Shown here piece after piece: positions 15,486 to 23,018 of a stretch of DNA of 64,000 nt (position 1 is its first letter; each line of letters starts with the position of its first letter). The position numbers were made by a program, and so were the translations under genes. The notes under the pieces are model-generated. The model worked only from the letters and a program-made list of their open reading frames with translations, searched no databases and was not told the DNA's origin. The stretch spans positions 1 to 64,000 of the forward strand of contig CAYRTS010000006.1 in assembly GCA_964427285.1 (NCBI GenBank), read 5' to 3'. Source of the DNA: SPCO01 sp964427285 (GTDB lineage: Bacteria > Chloroflexota > Limnocylindria > Limnocylindrales > CSP1-4).

Positions 15486-15923
15486 TTACAACGAGCGCGT
15501 GTCGAGGCCGGCTGGGTCATCGAGATTGACCGAGCAGGTGGGGCACCACCAGCGAGTCTCGATTGGAGTCCCGCAGCGGTCATGGTGGATCGGATCCGAT
15601 CGCTCGGAACGCCGGGCGCCCCAGTCGGCCAGCAGCCGGAGCGCAGAGGCGAGGTCGCGACCGTCGGTCGTCAACCCGTAGGCCATCCGTGGGGGCCGCT
15701 GTTGATAGGGCGTCGCAACGAGGATCCGCTCGCGCTCCAGCCGGCGCAGTCGATCGGCGAGGATATTCGGTGCGATCGCGGGGAGCGCGTCGGCGAGCTC
15801 GTTGAACCGCCGCGCGCCGTCCAGCAGCGCCTCGACCAGCAGCAGGCTCCAGCGATCCCCGACCCGCTCCAGCGCGGCCTCCAGCGGGGTCGGTGCGGCT
15901 CTGGGCTCAGGCGGTTCTGGCAT
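15486..15923 (-). CDS. HxlR-family transcriptional regulator
   Basis: 145 residues. HxlR/MarR-type winged helix: LERVGDRWSLLLVEALLDGARRF, LADRLRRLERERIL as recognition region, and YGLTTDGRDL as wing and exit. A C-terminal extension carries three Cys (DRCGTPIETRWWCPTCSVNL) in a zinc-ribbon-like arrangement, less usual for the family. ATG lies 6 bases after a TACCAT box, indicating a leaderless transcript. Divergent from the S1C protease gene; an imperfect palindrome over the protease -10 is a plausible operator, so it probably controls that gene and itself. Confidence 0.88.
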   Translation of the reverse strand: MPEPPEPRAAPTPLEAALERVGDRWSLLLVEALLDGARRFNELADALPAIAPNILADRLRRLERERILVATPYQQRPPRMAYGLTTDGRDLASALRLLADWGARRSERSDPIHHDRCGTPIETRWWCPTCSVNLDDPAGLDTRSL

Positions 15924-15929
15924 GGACCG

Positions 15930-15998
15930 ATGGTACGGGCAGGTCGAGGGCTTGTCATCGTGGGGTGTCCGTAGTAGATTGCAAGGAGCAAGTCACTA
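15930..15998. promoter_or_regulatory. Divergent promoters and putative HxlR operator
   Basis: Plus strand: TTGTCA (15952-15957), 17-bp spacer, TAGATT (15975-15980) for the protease gene. Minus strand: ATGACA (15959-15954), 17-bp spacer, TACCAT (15935-15930), 6 bases from the HxlR ATG. The two -35 boxes overlap. TAGTAGATTGC-N5-GCAAGTCACTA (15972-15998) is an 11-bp-arm palindrome with 8 of 11 pairs, overlapping the plus-strand -10. Confidence 0.6.
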
Positions 15999-16025
15999 TC
16001 CGCATAGCAACGGGAGCTGTACCAG

Positions 16026-16913
16026 ATGAGCGCCATCGAAGAACTCCAGACAGCCGTCGCCTCCGTCGCCGAACGCGCCGGCCCGTCAATCGTCGGGATC
16101 GGTCGCGGGACGCGCGGATCCGGCATCGTCCTGGCTCCGGGCAAGGTGCTGACCAATGCCCACAACCTGCGCGGGGACGAAGTGACGATCATCTTCTCGG
16201 ATGGTCGCCGGGTGACGGGAACGGTGGCCGCGGTGGATGGCGACGGGGATCTCGCCGTCGTCGATACGGAAACGGCCGGTGCTGCCGCCATCGATTGGGG
16301 CGATGGTGACGCCCTGGGCGTTGGCACGGCCGTCCTCGGCGCCGCAGCCAGCCAGGGTGGAGGCTCGCGCGTGACGTTCGGTTTCGTGTCGGCGGTCGCG
16401 CGGGGATTCCGAGGTCCCGGCGGCCGACGGATCGACGGGAGTGTTGAGCACACCGCACCGCTCGCGCCCGGATCGTCCGGTGGTGCCCTTCTCGATGTGA
16501 GCGGGCGGCTGGTGGGTCTCAACACGAATCGAATCGGCGAGGGCTTTTACCTGGCCCTCCCGACGAACGCCTCGCTCCGAGCCCGGGTGGATGCCCTGGC
16601 CCGCGGTGAGGCCCCCCAACGCGCCCGCCTCGGCGTGGACGTCGCCCCGTCGCAGGTCGCTCGCCGGATGCGCCGATCGGTCGGGCTGCCGGAGCGTGAT
16701 GGGGTGCTCGTCCGGGGTGTCGAGGACGGCAGCCTGGCCGCGGCGGCCGGGATCGAGGTCGGTGATCTGCTGGTGGAAGCCGGTGGGCGAGCGCTGACCG
16801 ATGCGGACGACCTCTTTGCTGCGCTCGGCGCGCTCGCTCTGCCGTTCGATCTGAAACTGGTCCGCGGCGCGGATGAGCGCACGGTCCAGGTCAGCGCAGC
16901 CGCAACCGAATAG
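16026..16913 (+). CDS. S1C (HtrA/DegP-like) serine protease with PDZ domain, no signal peptide
   Basis: 295 residues. Trypsin-like triad: His46 in LTNAHN, an Asp in VDGDGDLAVVD (about residue 77) and Ser151 in APGSSGGAL. A PDZ domain follows (about 200-290, LGVDVAPSQ...GVLVRGVEDGSLAAAAGIEVGDLL). The N-terminus MSAIEELQTAV has no signal peptide or TM helix, unlike the periplasmic/anchored family members, so it may act in the cytosol. GGGAG lies 9 bases before the ATG. Controlled by the divergent promoter/operator shared with HxlR. Confidence 0.88.
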   Translation: MSAIEELQTAVASVAERAGPSIVGIGRGTRGSGIVLAPGKVLTNAHNLRGDEVTIIFSDGRRVTGTVAAVDGDGDLAVVDTETAGAAAIDWGDGDALGVGTAVLGAAASQGGGSRVTFGFVSAVARGFRGPGGRRIDGSVEHTAPLAPGSSGGALLDVSGRLVGLNTNRIGEGFYLALPTNASLRARVDALARGEAPQRARLGVDVAPSQVARRMRRSVGLPERDGVLVRGVEDGSLAAAAGIEVGDLLVEAGGRALTDADDLFAALGALALPFDLKLVRGADERTVQVSAAATE

Positions 16914-17228
16914 CTTCGGGGACGGGCACCGCCTGAACCCAGCCCGGACCCGCCCGACTCCCCCAGCCCGCGTTCAGGCCCAGCCCTGGGACCCGGACGG
17001 GTGGGGTCCCTCGGCGAGAACGCGACAGCCGGCGCCCGTCTCGCTGTGCCGTCCCCGGGCCTCTCGGGTCCTGCCAGAGGGTACCGCGTGGATCAACTCA
17101 TCGATTCGTCGCATCGCCCCCTGGGCCGGGCGGGGGAACTCGTGATGGACCACGAGCGGGGGCTCGTCACCGACCGCCGGCCGTCACGGTTTCTCATCTG
17201 CACCACGGAACAGGCGTCAGGCCGGGGT
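16914..17228. other. Intergenic stretch between converging genes, nothing recognised
   Basis: 315 bases between the protease stop and the purE stop. I see no convincing reading frame, RNA gene, strong hairpin or repeat. Confidence 0.5.
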
Positions 17229-17762
17229 TCAGTTCGTGTCCAGGGCGCGGCCCCCGGGATCGTCGAGCACGGCCTGCGTCATCAATTCGCGCCATGCGGT
17301 GAGCCGCGCCCTCAGGCTTTCGTCCGAGAGCGCCAGGATCGCGGCCGCCAGCAACCCGGCGTTCGTGGCGTTGCCAATGGCGACCGTAGCAACTGGCACG
17401 CCGCGCGGCATCTGCACGATCGAGAGGAGCGAGTCGAGGCCGCCCAGGTGCTCCGTCGGGATCGGGACGCCAATCACCGGCAGGAGAGTCTTGGCGGCCA
17501 GCATTCCAGGCAGGTGTGCCGCGCCGCCCGCCCCGGCGATGATCACCCGGATCCCGCGACCGGCGGCACCCTCCGCATAGCTGAACAGCCGATCAGGCGT
17601 CCGATGCGCGGAGACCACCTGGAGCTCGGATGGGACGCCCAGTTCCTCGAGGACCGCGATCGCCGCCTCCAGGATCGGGAAGTCCGACCGACTGCCACCG
17701 ACCACCCCGACGACCGGGCCGTCCCAACCACGCGACCGGTCTGATTCTCCCGTGCCGCTCAC
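17229..17762 (-). CDS. purE: N5-carboxyaminoimidazole ribonucleotide mutase
   Basis: 177 residues. Phosphate/ribose motif GGSRSDFPILEAA near the N-terminus, SAHRTPDRLFSYAE with the catalytic His, and AGGAAHLPGMLAAKT are diagnostic of PurE. Converts N5-CAIR to CAIR in de novo purine synthesis. Its start overlaps the purK stop by 4 bases, so the two are translationally coupled, purK first. The N-terminal 15 residues before VGVVGGS are a variable extension. Confidence 0.95.
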   Translation of the reverse strand: MSGTGESDRSRGWDGPVVGVVGGSRSDFPILEAAIAVLEELGVPSELQVVSAHRTPDRLFSYAEGAAGRGIRVIIAGAGGAAHLPGMLAAKTLLPVIGVPIPTEHLGGLDSLLSIVQMPRGVPVATVAIGNATNAGLLAAAILALSDESLRARLTAWRELMTQAVLDDPGGRALDTN

Positions 17763-18970
17763 CCGCGCTCCTCCGTCGTGCCACCTGGGCCGTCCAGTTG
17801 TGCCACGTCCCGAGCCCAGGCCAGCTTGGCTAGGGCGGCGCGGCCCTTTGTCAAAGCCTCGTCAACCGTTGCCCCAAGCGCCGTCACATGGCCCATCTTG
17901 CGACGTTCGAACACCTCCCGCTTGGCGTACAGGTGGAGGTGGACGTCCGGGTCCAGGAGCGCCGCTCCGACGCCCCAAAGCCGTGCCTCGCGTCGGGGCC
18001 CGTGTCCCAGCAGATTGACCATCGCAGCCGGTGTGAGCGCCACCGTGGAACCCAGCCCGAGGCCGCACATCGCCCGAATGTGCTGCTCGAACTGCGACGT
18101 TGCCGCGCCCTCGATCGTCCAGTGGCCGCTGTTGTGGACGCGCGGCGCCAGCTCGTTGACCACGAGCGATCCATCCGCGAGGAGAAACAACTCGGCCGTC
18201 AAGGTGCCGCACAGGTCCATCGCCTCGGCGAGGCGGACGCCGATGGCGGTCGCCCGTGCGGTCAGGTCCGGCGGGATGGGAGCCGGCGCAACCGTCTCGA
18301 TCAGGATTCCGGCGTCGTGCAAATTGCGCGCCACCGGGAACGGCGCGACCGTTCCGTCGGTCCCGCGCGCCACGATGATCGATAGCTCCGCATCGAAGGC
18401 GAGTTCGCGTTCCGCCAGCAGGAGCGCGCCCGCTGGGCGATCGAGCATCGCCCAGGCATCGTCGATCTCCGCCGGCGAGGTGATCCGGACCTGGCCCCGC
18501 CCGTCGTAGCCGCCGACCGGCACCTTGAGGCGAAGTGGCAGCCCCAGCTCGGTCGCGGCGACCCGCAGCCCGGCGGGCGACCCCACCTCGCGCCACGGCG
18601 CAACCGCGACACCGGCCGTCTCGACAAACCGTCGCTCGGCCAACCGGTCCTGGGTGACGGTGAGCGGCAAATGGCCCGGGCGAACCGGCCGGCGCGCAGC
18701 GACAGCCGTGACCACCTCCGCGGCCACGTGCTCCAGCTCGTAGGTGACGACGTCGGCACCCTCGGCCAGGAGAAGCGCCGCTGCGACGTCGTCGTAGGCG
18801 CCGACGACGACCCGATCCGCGACCGAGGCAGCCGGGCAGTCAGAATCCGGGTCCAGGATCCAGATGCGGTACCCCATGGCTCGCGCGGCCAGCGCCAGCA
18901 TCCGGCCAAGCTGTCCCCCACCCAGGATCCCGATGACGGCGGGCGGCTCGATCGGCGCAGCTCGGTCCAC
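17759..18970 (-). CDS. purK: N5-carboxyaminoimidazole ribonucleotide synthase
   Basis: 403 residues, ATP-grasp. N-terminal GILGGGQLGRMLALAA, then the B-domain region GYDGRGQVRI, E...LIVARG-like segments, LTAELFLLADGSLVVNELAPRVHNSGH (Mg/ATP site) and a C-terminal NLLGH. Carboxylates AIR with bicarbonate and ATP, feeding PurE. GTG start with TACACT 7 bases upstream and no Shine-Dalgarno: likely leaderless. Divergent from the nucleoside hydrolase, which has the same start geometry. Confidence 0.95.
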   Translation of the reverse strand: MDRAAPIEPPAVIGILGGGQLGRMLALAARAMGYRIWILDPDSDCPAASVADRVVVGAYDDVAAALLLAEGADVVTYELEHVAAEVVTAVAARRPVRPGHLPLTVTQDRLAERRFVETAGVAVAPWREVGSPAGLRVAATELGLPLRLKVPVGGYDGRGQVRITSPAEIDDAWAMLDRPAGALLLAERELAFDAELSIIVARGTDGTVAPFPVARNLHDAGILIETVAPAPIPPDLTARATAIGVRLAEAMDLCGTLTAELFLLADGSLVVNELAPRVHNSGHWTIEGAATSQFEQHIRAMCGLGLGSTVALTPAAMVNLLGHGPRREARLWGVGAALLDPDVHLHLYAKREVFERRKMGHVTALGATVDEALTKGRAALAKLAWARDVAQLDGPGGTTEERG

Positions 18971-18977
18971 GGGCCGA

Positions 18978-19007
18978 AGTGTAGGCGGCGCGCCGGCTCG
19001 CTACCCT
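18978..19007. promoter_or_regulatory. Divergent -10 boxes for two leaderless GTG genes
   Basis: Minus strand TACACT (18983-18978) is 7 bases before the purK GTG. Plus strand TACCCT (19002-19007) is 6 bases before the nucleoside hydrolase GTG at 19014. Neither gene has a Shine-Dalgarno; -35 boxes are not obvious. Confidence 0.45.
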
Positions 19008-19013
19008 TTCGGC

Positions 19014-20120
19014 GTGACCCAGCCGACCGCACTGATCCTCGATGTCGACACCGGCATTGATGACAGCCTCGCGCTCCTCTACGCTGCCGCCTCGCCCGAG
19101 GCCGAACTCGTGGCGGTCACCTGCCTGTCCGGCAACGTCGAGGCGCGCCAGGTCGCGGTCAACACCCTGGCGATCCTGGAGCTCGCCGGGCGGTCGGACG
19201 TGGAGGTGGCCCTTGGACGAGAGTCCCCGCTGATCCGGCCGCTCGAGACGACCCCGGAAACCCACGGCCCGCATGGTCTTGGGTACGCTGAGCTGCCGCC
19301 GTCGAGCAGGCCGCTCTCCGACCGGCACGGCGTGGATCTCATCATCGACGAGGCGCGGCGGCGCCCAGGCGAGATCACGCTGGTGACCCTGGGGCCGCTG
19401 ACCAACCTCGCGCTCGCGCTGATGCGTGAGCCGGCGCTCCCGCGGCTGCTCAGGGGCTATGCCCTGATGGGCGGCGCGTTCGGCGCTCCCGGCAACACGA
19501 CGCCGACGACCGAGTGGAACATCCACTGCGATCCTGAGGCCGCCGAGATCGTCTTCCGGGGCTGGTCGGTGGCAATGGCCGCAGACCCGACGATCCCGCG
19601 GCCGCTGGCGATGGGGCTTGACGTGACGGAACTGGCGCGGATCATGCCTGAGGATGTCGTTCGGCTGGCCCGTCGGGCCGGCAGCAGACCGGATGACTCG
19701 ATCGCGTTAGCCCGAGGCGAGGATCCCATGCTCGCAACGCGCTCGGTGGCCAGCAATCCGATCGTGCGCTACGTGGCCGATGCCCTGCGCTACTACATGG
19801 AGTTCCATCAGCGGTACGACGGGTTCTACGGCGCCTTCATCCACGATCCGCTGGTCGTCGCCGCCGCGCTCGATCGCCGGTTGGTCGGCACGGAGCCGCT
19901 CTACGTGGACGTCGAGACCCGGGGCTCGCTCACCACGGGCATGACCGTTGCAGACCGTCGCAAGCTCACGGGCAAACCGCCCAACCTGGACGTGGCCGTC
20001 TCTGCGGACGTGGCGACCTTCATGGATCGCTTGATCGAACGGATCGGCGGGCTCGCGGCCGGCGACATGGGGCCGGCTGGAGCCCCAATTCGGGCCATTC
20101 GTCACATGGTGCGCGACTGA
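19014..20120 (+). CDS. Inosine/uridine-preferring nucleoside hydrolase
   Basis: 368 residues from GTG (VTQPTALILDVDTG), chosen from the TACCCT box 6 bases upstream; longer in-frame extensions run into the purK leader. The calcium-binding signature DVDTGIDDSLAL is at residues 10-21. GPHGLGY, TLGPLTNLA, MGGA, EWNIHCDPEAAE and a C-terminal FIHDPLVVAAA Asp complete the family pattern. Hydrolyses ribonucleosides to base and ribose, a salvage counterpart to the divergent purEK genes. Confidence 0.92.
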   Translation: MTQPTALILDVDTGIDDSLALLYAAASPEAELVAVTCLSGNVEARQVAVNTLAILELAGRSDVEVALGRESPLIRPLETTPETHGPHGLGYAELPPSSRPLSDRHGVDLIIDEARRRPGEITLVTLGPLTNLALALMREPALPRLLRGYALMGGAFGAPGNTTPTTEWNIHCDPEAAEIVFRGWSVAMAADPTIPRPLAMGLDVTELARIMPEDVVRLARRAGSRPDDSIALARGEDPMLATRSVASNPIVRYVADALRYYMEFHQRYDGFYGAFIHDPLVVAAALDRRLVGTEPLYVDVETRGSLTTGMTVADRRKLTGKPPNLDVAVSADVATFMDRLIERIGGLAAGDMGPAGAPIRAIRHMVRD

Positions 20121-20158
20121 ACGAGCGCACACAATCAAGGCCGTCGAAGGAGGTCGCC

Positions 20159-21121
20159 ATGCGCATCCTGCTTGCAACCGATGGCTCTCTGGCGGCTGGC
20201 CAGGCCCGCGATCTGGTGGCTGCGCTGCCCTGGCGTGAGGGCGGCCACGTTCGGATTGTGAGCGTTGCCCCGACCCGGGCCGAGATCCTCGGGGTCCCTT
20301 GGGCGGTCGATGCGTTGCCGGACGCCGACCAGCTCGAGGAGGATGTCCTGCGCGCTCATCGGGACGCGCTCGAGACCGCCGAACGGGAGATCCGCTCGGC
20401 CCGCTCCGATCTGGTGATCGAACCCGTGCTCGTCCGCGGGCGCGCGGCGAGCGCCATTCTCGACGAAGCCCGTGCCATGCCGGCTGATCTGATCGTCGTT
20501 GGTCATCGCGGGCATGGGCGCTGGGAGGAGTTGCTGCTCGGTTCCGTCTCGTCGGAAGTCGTGGACCATGCGCGATGTCCGGTCCTGGTGGCACGTGACG
20601 AACGGCTGGGACCCATCCTGTTTGCCGACGATGGGTCGGCCAGTGCCCGGACGGCCGAACACGTGCTGACGAGCTGGCCGATGTTCAGCGGGCTGGCGGT
20701 GACCGTCCTGACCGTGGCCGAGGAAGGCTATCCGTATGCCGCCGCCCTGGCCCCGGGCCTCTACACAGACGCCATGGCGCAGCTTGCGATCTCAACCCAC
20801 GAGCTCCAGCGGATGACCCGCGAGGAGAACGAAGCCGCCGTGGGACGGCTGCGCGAGCACGGATTCGTGACGATGGGGCTCGTCCGTGAAGGGAGCGCCG
20901 CCCACGAGATCGTGTCGGTTGCCCGGGAGCGGGAGACCGGGCTGATCGTGGTTGGGTCACGCGGCCAGACCGGCCTGCGCCGGCTGATCCTGGGCAGCGT
21001 GGCCCGCAACGTGCTGCTCCACGCTCCATGCTCGGTCCTGATCGTCCGGGAGGTCGTGGCTCCCGTGCTCGACGGGGCGCCCCACCCGGAGGACGGCGAA
21101 CTGGTCGGCCTGTTCGGCTGA
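20159..21121 (+). CDS. Tandem universal stress protein (two Usp domains)
   Basis: 320 residues. Two Usp folds (about 1-145 and 155-305), each ending in an ATP-binding motif: GHRGHGRWEELLLGS...CPVLVA and GSRGQTGLRRLILGS...CSVLIV (G-2x-G-9x-G-S). Such duplicated Usps bind ATP and act in dormancy or stress. An AAGGAGGT Shine-Dalgarno 5 bases before the ATG is one of the strongest in the window, implying high expression. Sits 38 bases after the nucleoside hydrolase. Confidence 0.93.
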   Translation: MRILLATDGSLAAGQARDLVAALPWREGGHVRIVSVAPTRAEILGVPWAVDALPDADQLEEDVLRAHRDALETAEREIRSARSDLVIEPVLVRGRAASAILDEARAMPADLIVVGHRGHGRWEELLLGSVSSEVVDHARCPVLVARDERLGPILFADDGSASARTAEHVLTSWPMFSGLAVTVLTVAEEGYPYAAALAPGLYTDAMAQLAISTHELQRMTREENEAAVGRLREHGFVTMGLVREGSAAHEIVSVARERETGLIVVGSRGQTGLRRLILGSVARNVLLHAPCSVLIVREVVAPVLDGAPHPEDGELVGLFG

Positions 21122-21177
21122 CGGGCTGCCGCCCACGCTGAGGCCAACCGATGAGGCGGAGCGAGCGCGGCGTGCCG

Positions 21178-21636
21178 TTACGACTCCAGTTCCACCTCGT
21201 ACATGGTCCTGTCAACGATCCGCCAGGCGCGCACGCCGGGGCGGCCCGTGACCGGGTCGCGCTGATCCTCCGCCAGCGAGGCCAGCAGGTAGAGCGCATC
21301 GGGATACAACGCCAGCCCAAGGTCTGTCGGTGACGGTACGGCCGGCGTGTGCGTGTGCGAATGGACGATCCCCCAGAAGACCTCGTCCGCGTCGTCGGTT
21401 GCGATCGTGAGGCGAAGGAGATCGATCGCGTCGATCTCGTAGCGGTACGGTGAGGCCGTCGCGTTGCGCGTCGGCTCGAAGCGGAGCGCCACGCCTCCCT
21501 CCCCAGCCGACGCCGACCCGACGATCAGCCCGCACCCCTCATTGGGGTACTCGGCCTGCATGTGATCGACGATCGCCTCGCGAATTGCGGCCGGGAGGAC
21601 GGCCGATGCCGGCCCCGGATGCTCACCAGATGACAT
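21178..21636 (-). CDS. mec: JAMM/M67 metalloprotease, Mec-like (CysO-cysteine hydrolase)
   Basis: 152 residues. JAMM zinc motif: Glu in YPNEGCGLIVG and HSHTHTPAVPSPTD (HxH...S...D). In Mycobacterium tuberculosis the orthologous Mec cleaves cysteine from the C-terminus of the ubiquitin-like carrier CysO. Here the gene lies directly downstream of cysM and a CysO-like gene, so the same role is inferred. GGGGAGGT precedes the ATG; TATAGA about 20 bases upstream could be a separate -10. Confidence 0.85.
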   Translation of the reverse strand: MSSGEHPGPASAVLPAAIREAIVDHMQAEYPNEGCGLIVGSASAGEGGVALRFEPTRNATASPYRYEIDAIDLLRLTIATDDADEVFWGIVHSHTHTPAVPSPTDLGLALYPDALYLLASLAEDQRDPVTGRPGVRAWRIVDRTMYEVELES

Positions 21637-21687
21637 CGACCTCCCCGGTGCGTCTATAGTCAGTGGTCATATCGCAGTCAACGCCGC

Positions 21688-22740
21688 CTACCACCAGTTG
21701 ACGCCGCCCTCCAGGGCTTCCTCCATCTCGTCCAGGTTGGTCGAGAAGGTGCCTGCTGAGAGGTACTTCCAGCCGCCGTCGGGGAGGAGCGCCACGATCG
21801 TGCCGCGATCCATGCCCTGCGCGACGCGCGCCGCGGCCACCAGCACCGCCCCGCAGGACGGCCCGCCAAAGATGCCCTCCCGGAAGACGAGGTCGCGCAA
21901 CGCCGCGAGCGCATCACGGTTGGAGACGAGCAGTTTCTGGTCGATGAGCGACGGGTCCAGGATTTCCGGGATGAACCCCTCGTCGAGCGACCGAAGCCCC
22001 TGGACCAGCTCGCCGGGCATCGGCTCGGCGGCGACCACCCGGATTCCCGGCTTCTGCTCGCGCAGGTAGCGCGAGACGCCCATCAGTGTTCCGGATGTGC
22101 CCAACCCGGCGACGAAGACATCAATCTCCGGGCAGTCCGCGAGGATCTCCGGGCCGGTCGTCTCGTAGTGGGCCAGCGGGTTGGCAGGGTTGCCGTACTG
22201 GTACGGCATCACGAACCGTTCGTCCTTGCTGACCAGGTGCTTGGCCAGGGTGATCGCCCCGTTGCTCCCCAGCGCCCCCGGTGAGTCGATCACCTCCGCC
22301 CCGAACAGCGCCGCCATCTGGCGCCGTTCATTCGTGACATTGTCCGGCATGACCAGGGCGACCCGATAGCCCTTGCGCCGCCCGATCATCGCCAGGGCGA
22401 TCCCGGTGTTGCCCGAAGTCGGTTCGAGGATGATCGAATCCTCGTGGAGCAGGCCTCGCCGTTCGAGGTCCTCGACGAGGTACTTCGCGACTCGATCCTT
22501 GACCGAGCCCGTCGGGTTGAGCATCTCCAGTTTGGCGAAGATGCGCACCTCAGGCTTGGGCGACATCCGGGGGATCTCGACCAGCGGCGTGTACCCGATC
22601 GCATCGAGGATGCTGTCGAACCGCCCGCCGTGGCGTGGCGCGTCGTCGTGGGCGTGGACGTGCGGGTGCCGCACCGAGTCAGCCCCGGCCTCGTCGCCTT
22701 CGTCGTCGGGCTCGAACGCTCGAAGTGCCGGCATGGCCAC
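21688..22740 (-). CDS. cysM: O-phosphoserine/O-acetylserine sulfhydrylase, CysM-like
   Basis: 350 residues; start GTG or the ATG two codons later. A His/Asp-rich N-terminal tail of about 38 residues (PHVHAHDDAPRHGG) precedes the fold-type II PLP core: PLVEIPRMS, PLP lysine in NPTGSVKDRVA, substrate loop EPTSGNTGIA, PLP-phosphate loop GTSGT and SCGA in GGPSCGAVL. Neighbouring CysO-like and Mec-like genes indicate the M. tuberculosis-type route, in which sulfide comes from a protein thiocarboxylate. The His-rich tail is unusual and may bind metal. Confidence 0.9.
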   Translation of the reverse strand: MAMPALRAFEPDDEGDEAGADSVRHPHVHAHDDAPRHGGRFDSILDAIGYTPLVEIPRMSPKPEVRIFAKLEMLNPTGSVKDRVAKYLVEDLERRGLLHEDSIILEPTSGNTGIALAMIGRRKGYRVALVMPDNVTNERRQMAALFGAEVIDSPGALGSNGAITLAKHLVSKDERFVMPYQYGNPANPLAHYETTGPEILADCPEIDVFVAGLGTSGTLMGVSRYLREQKPGIRVVAAEPMPGELVQGLRSLDEGFIPEILDPSLIDQKLLVSNRDALAALRDLVFREGIFGGPSCGAVLVAAARVAQGMDRGTIVALLPDGGWKYLSAGTFSTNLDEMEEALEGGVNWW

Positions 22741-22745
22741 TCGCC

Positions 22746-23018
22746 TCAGCCCCCGGCCATCGCCGGGAGCAGGCGAACCTCGTCGGCGGGGGCGACCGGC
22801 GTGTCCAGTCCGGCAAGGTAGCGAATATCCTGGCCGTTCACATAGACATTGACGAACCGGTTGAGATCCCCGTCCTCGGTCAGCAGCTGCGACCCGAGCG
22901 ACGGATGCTTCGCCACCAGTGCGTCGACCACGCCGCGGATCGAGTCACCGTCGAGCTCGAGCGACTTGACGCCGCCGACGCTGGGGCGCAGAACGGCGGG
23001 GATGAAGACCGTGCTCAC
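22746..23018 (-). CDS. cysO: Ubiquitin-like sulfur carrier protein (CysO/MoaD/ThiS family)
   Basis: 90 residues with a beta-grasp pattern and the obligatory C-terminal Gly-Gly (RLLPAMAGG). Start overlaps the E1-like gene's stop (ATGA); cysM starts 5 bases after its stop. The E1-like protein would adenylate the GG end, the rhodanese would supply sulfur, and CysM would use the thiocarboxylate to make CysO-cysteine. Confidence 0.9.
   Translation of the reverse strand: MSTVFIPAVLRPSVGGVKSLELDGDSIRGVVDALVAKHPSLGSQLLTEDGDLNRFVNVYVNGQDIRYLAGLDTPVAPADEVRLLPAMAGG

Noticed and set aside
18864..19013. Upstream ATG for the nucleoside hydrolase
   Set aside because: It lies within the purK coding region, and the added residues do not resemble the family; the GTG at 19014 has a -10 box 6 bases before it.
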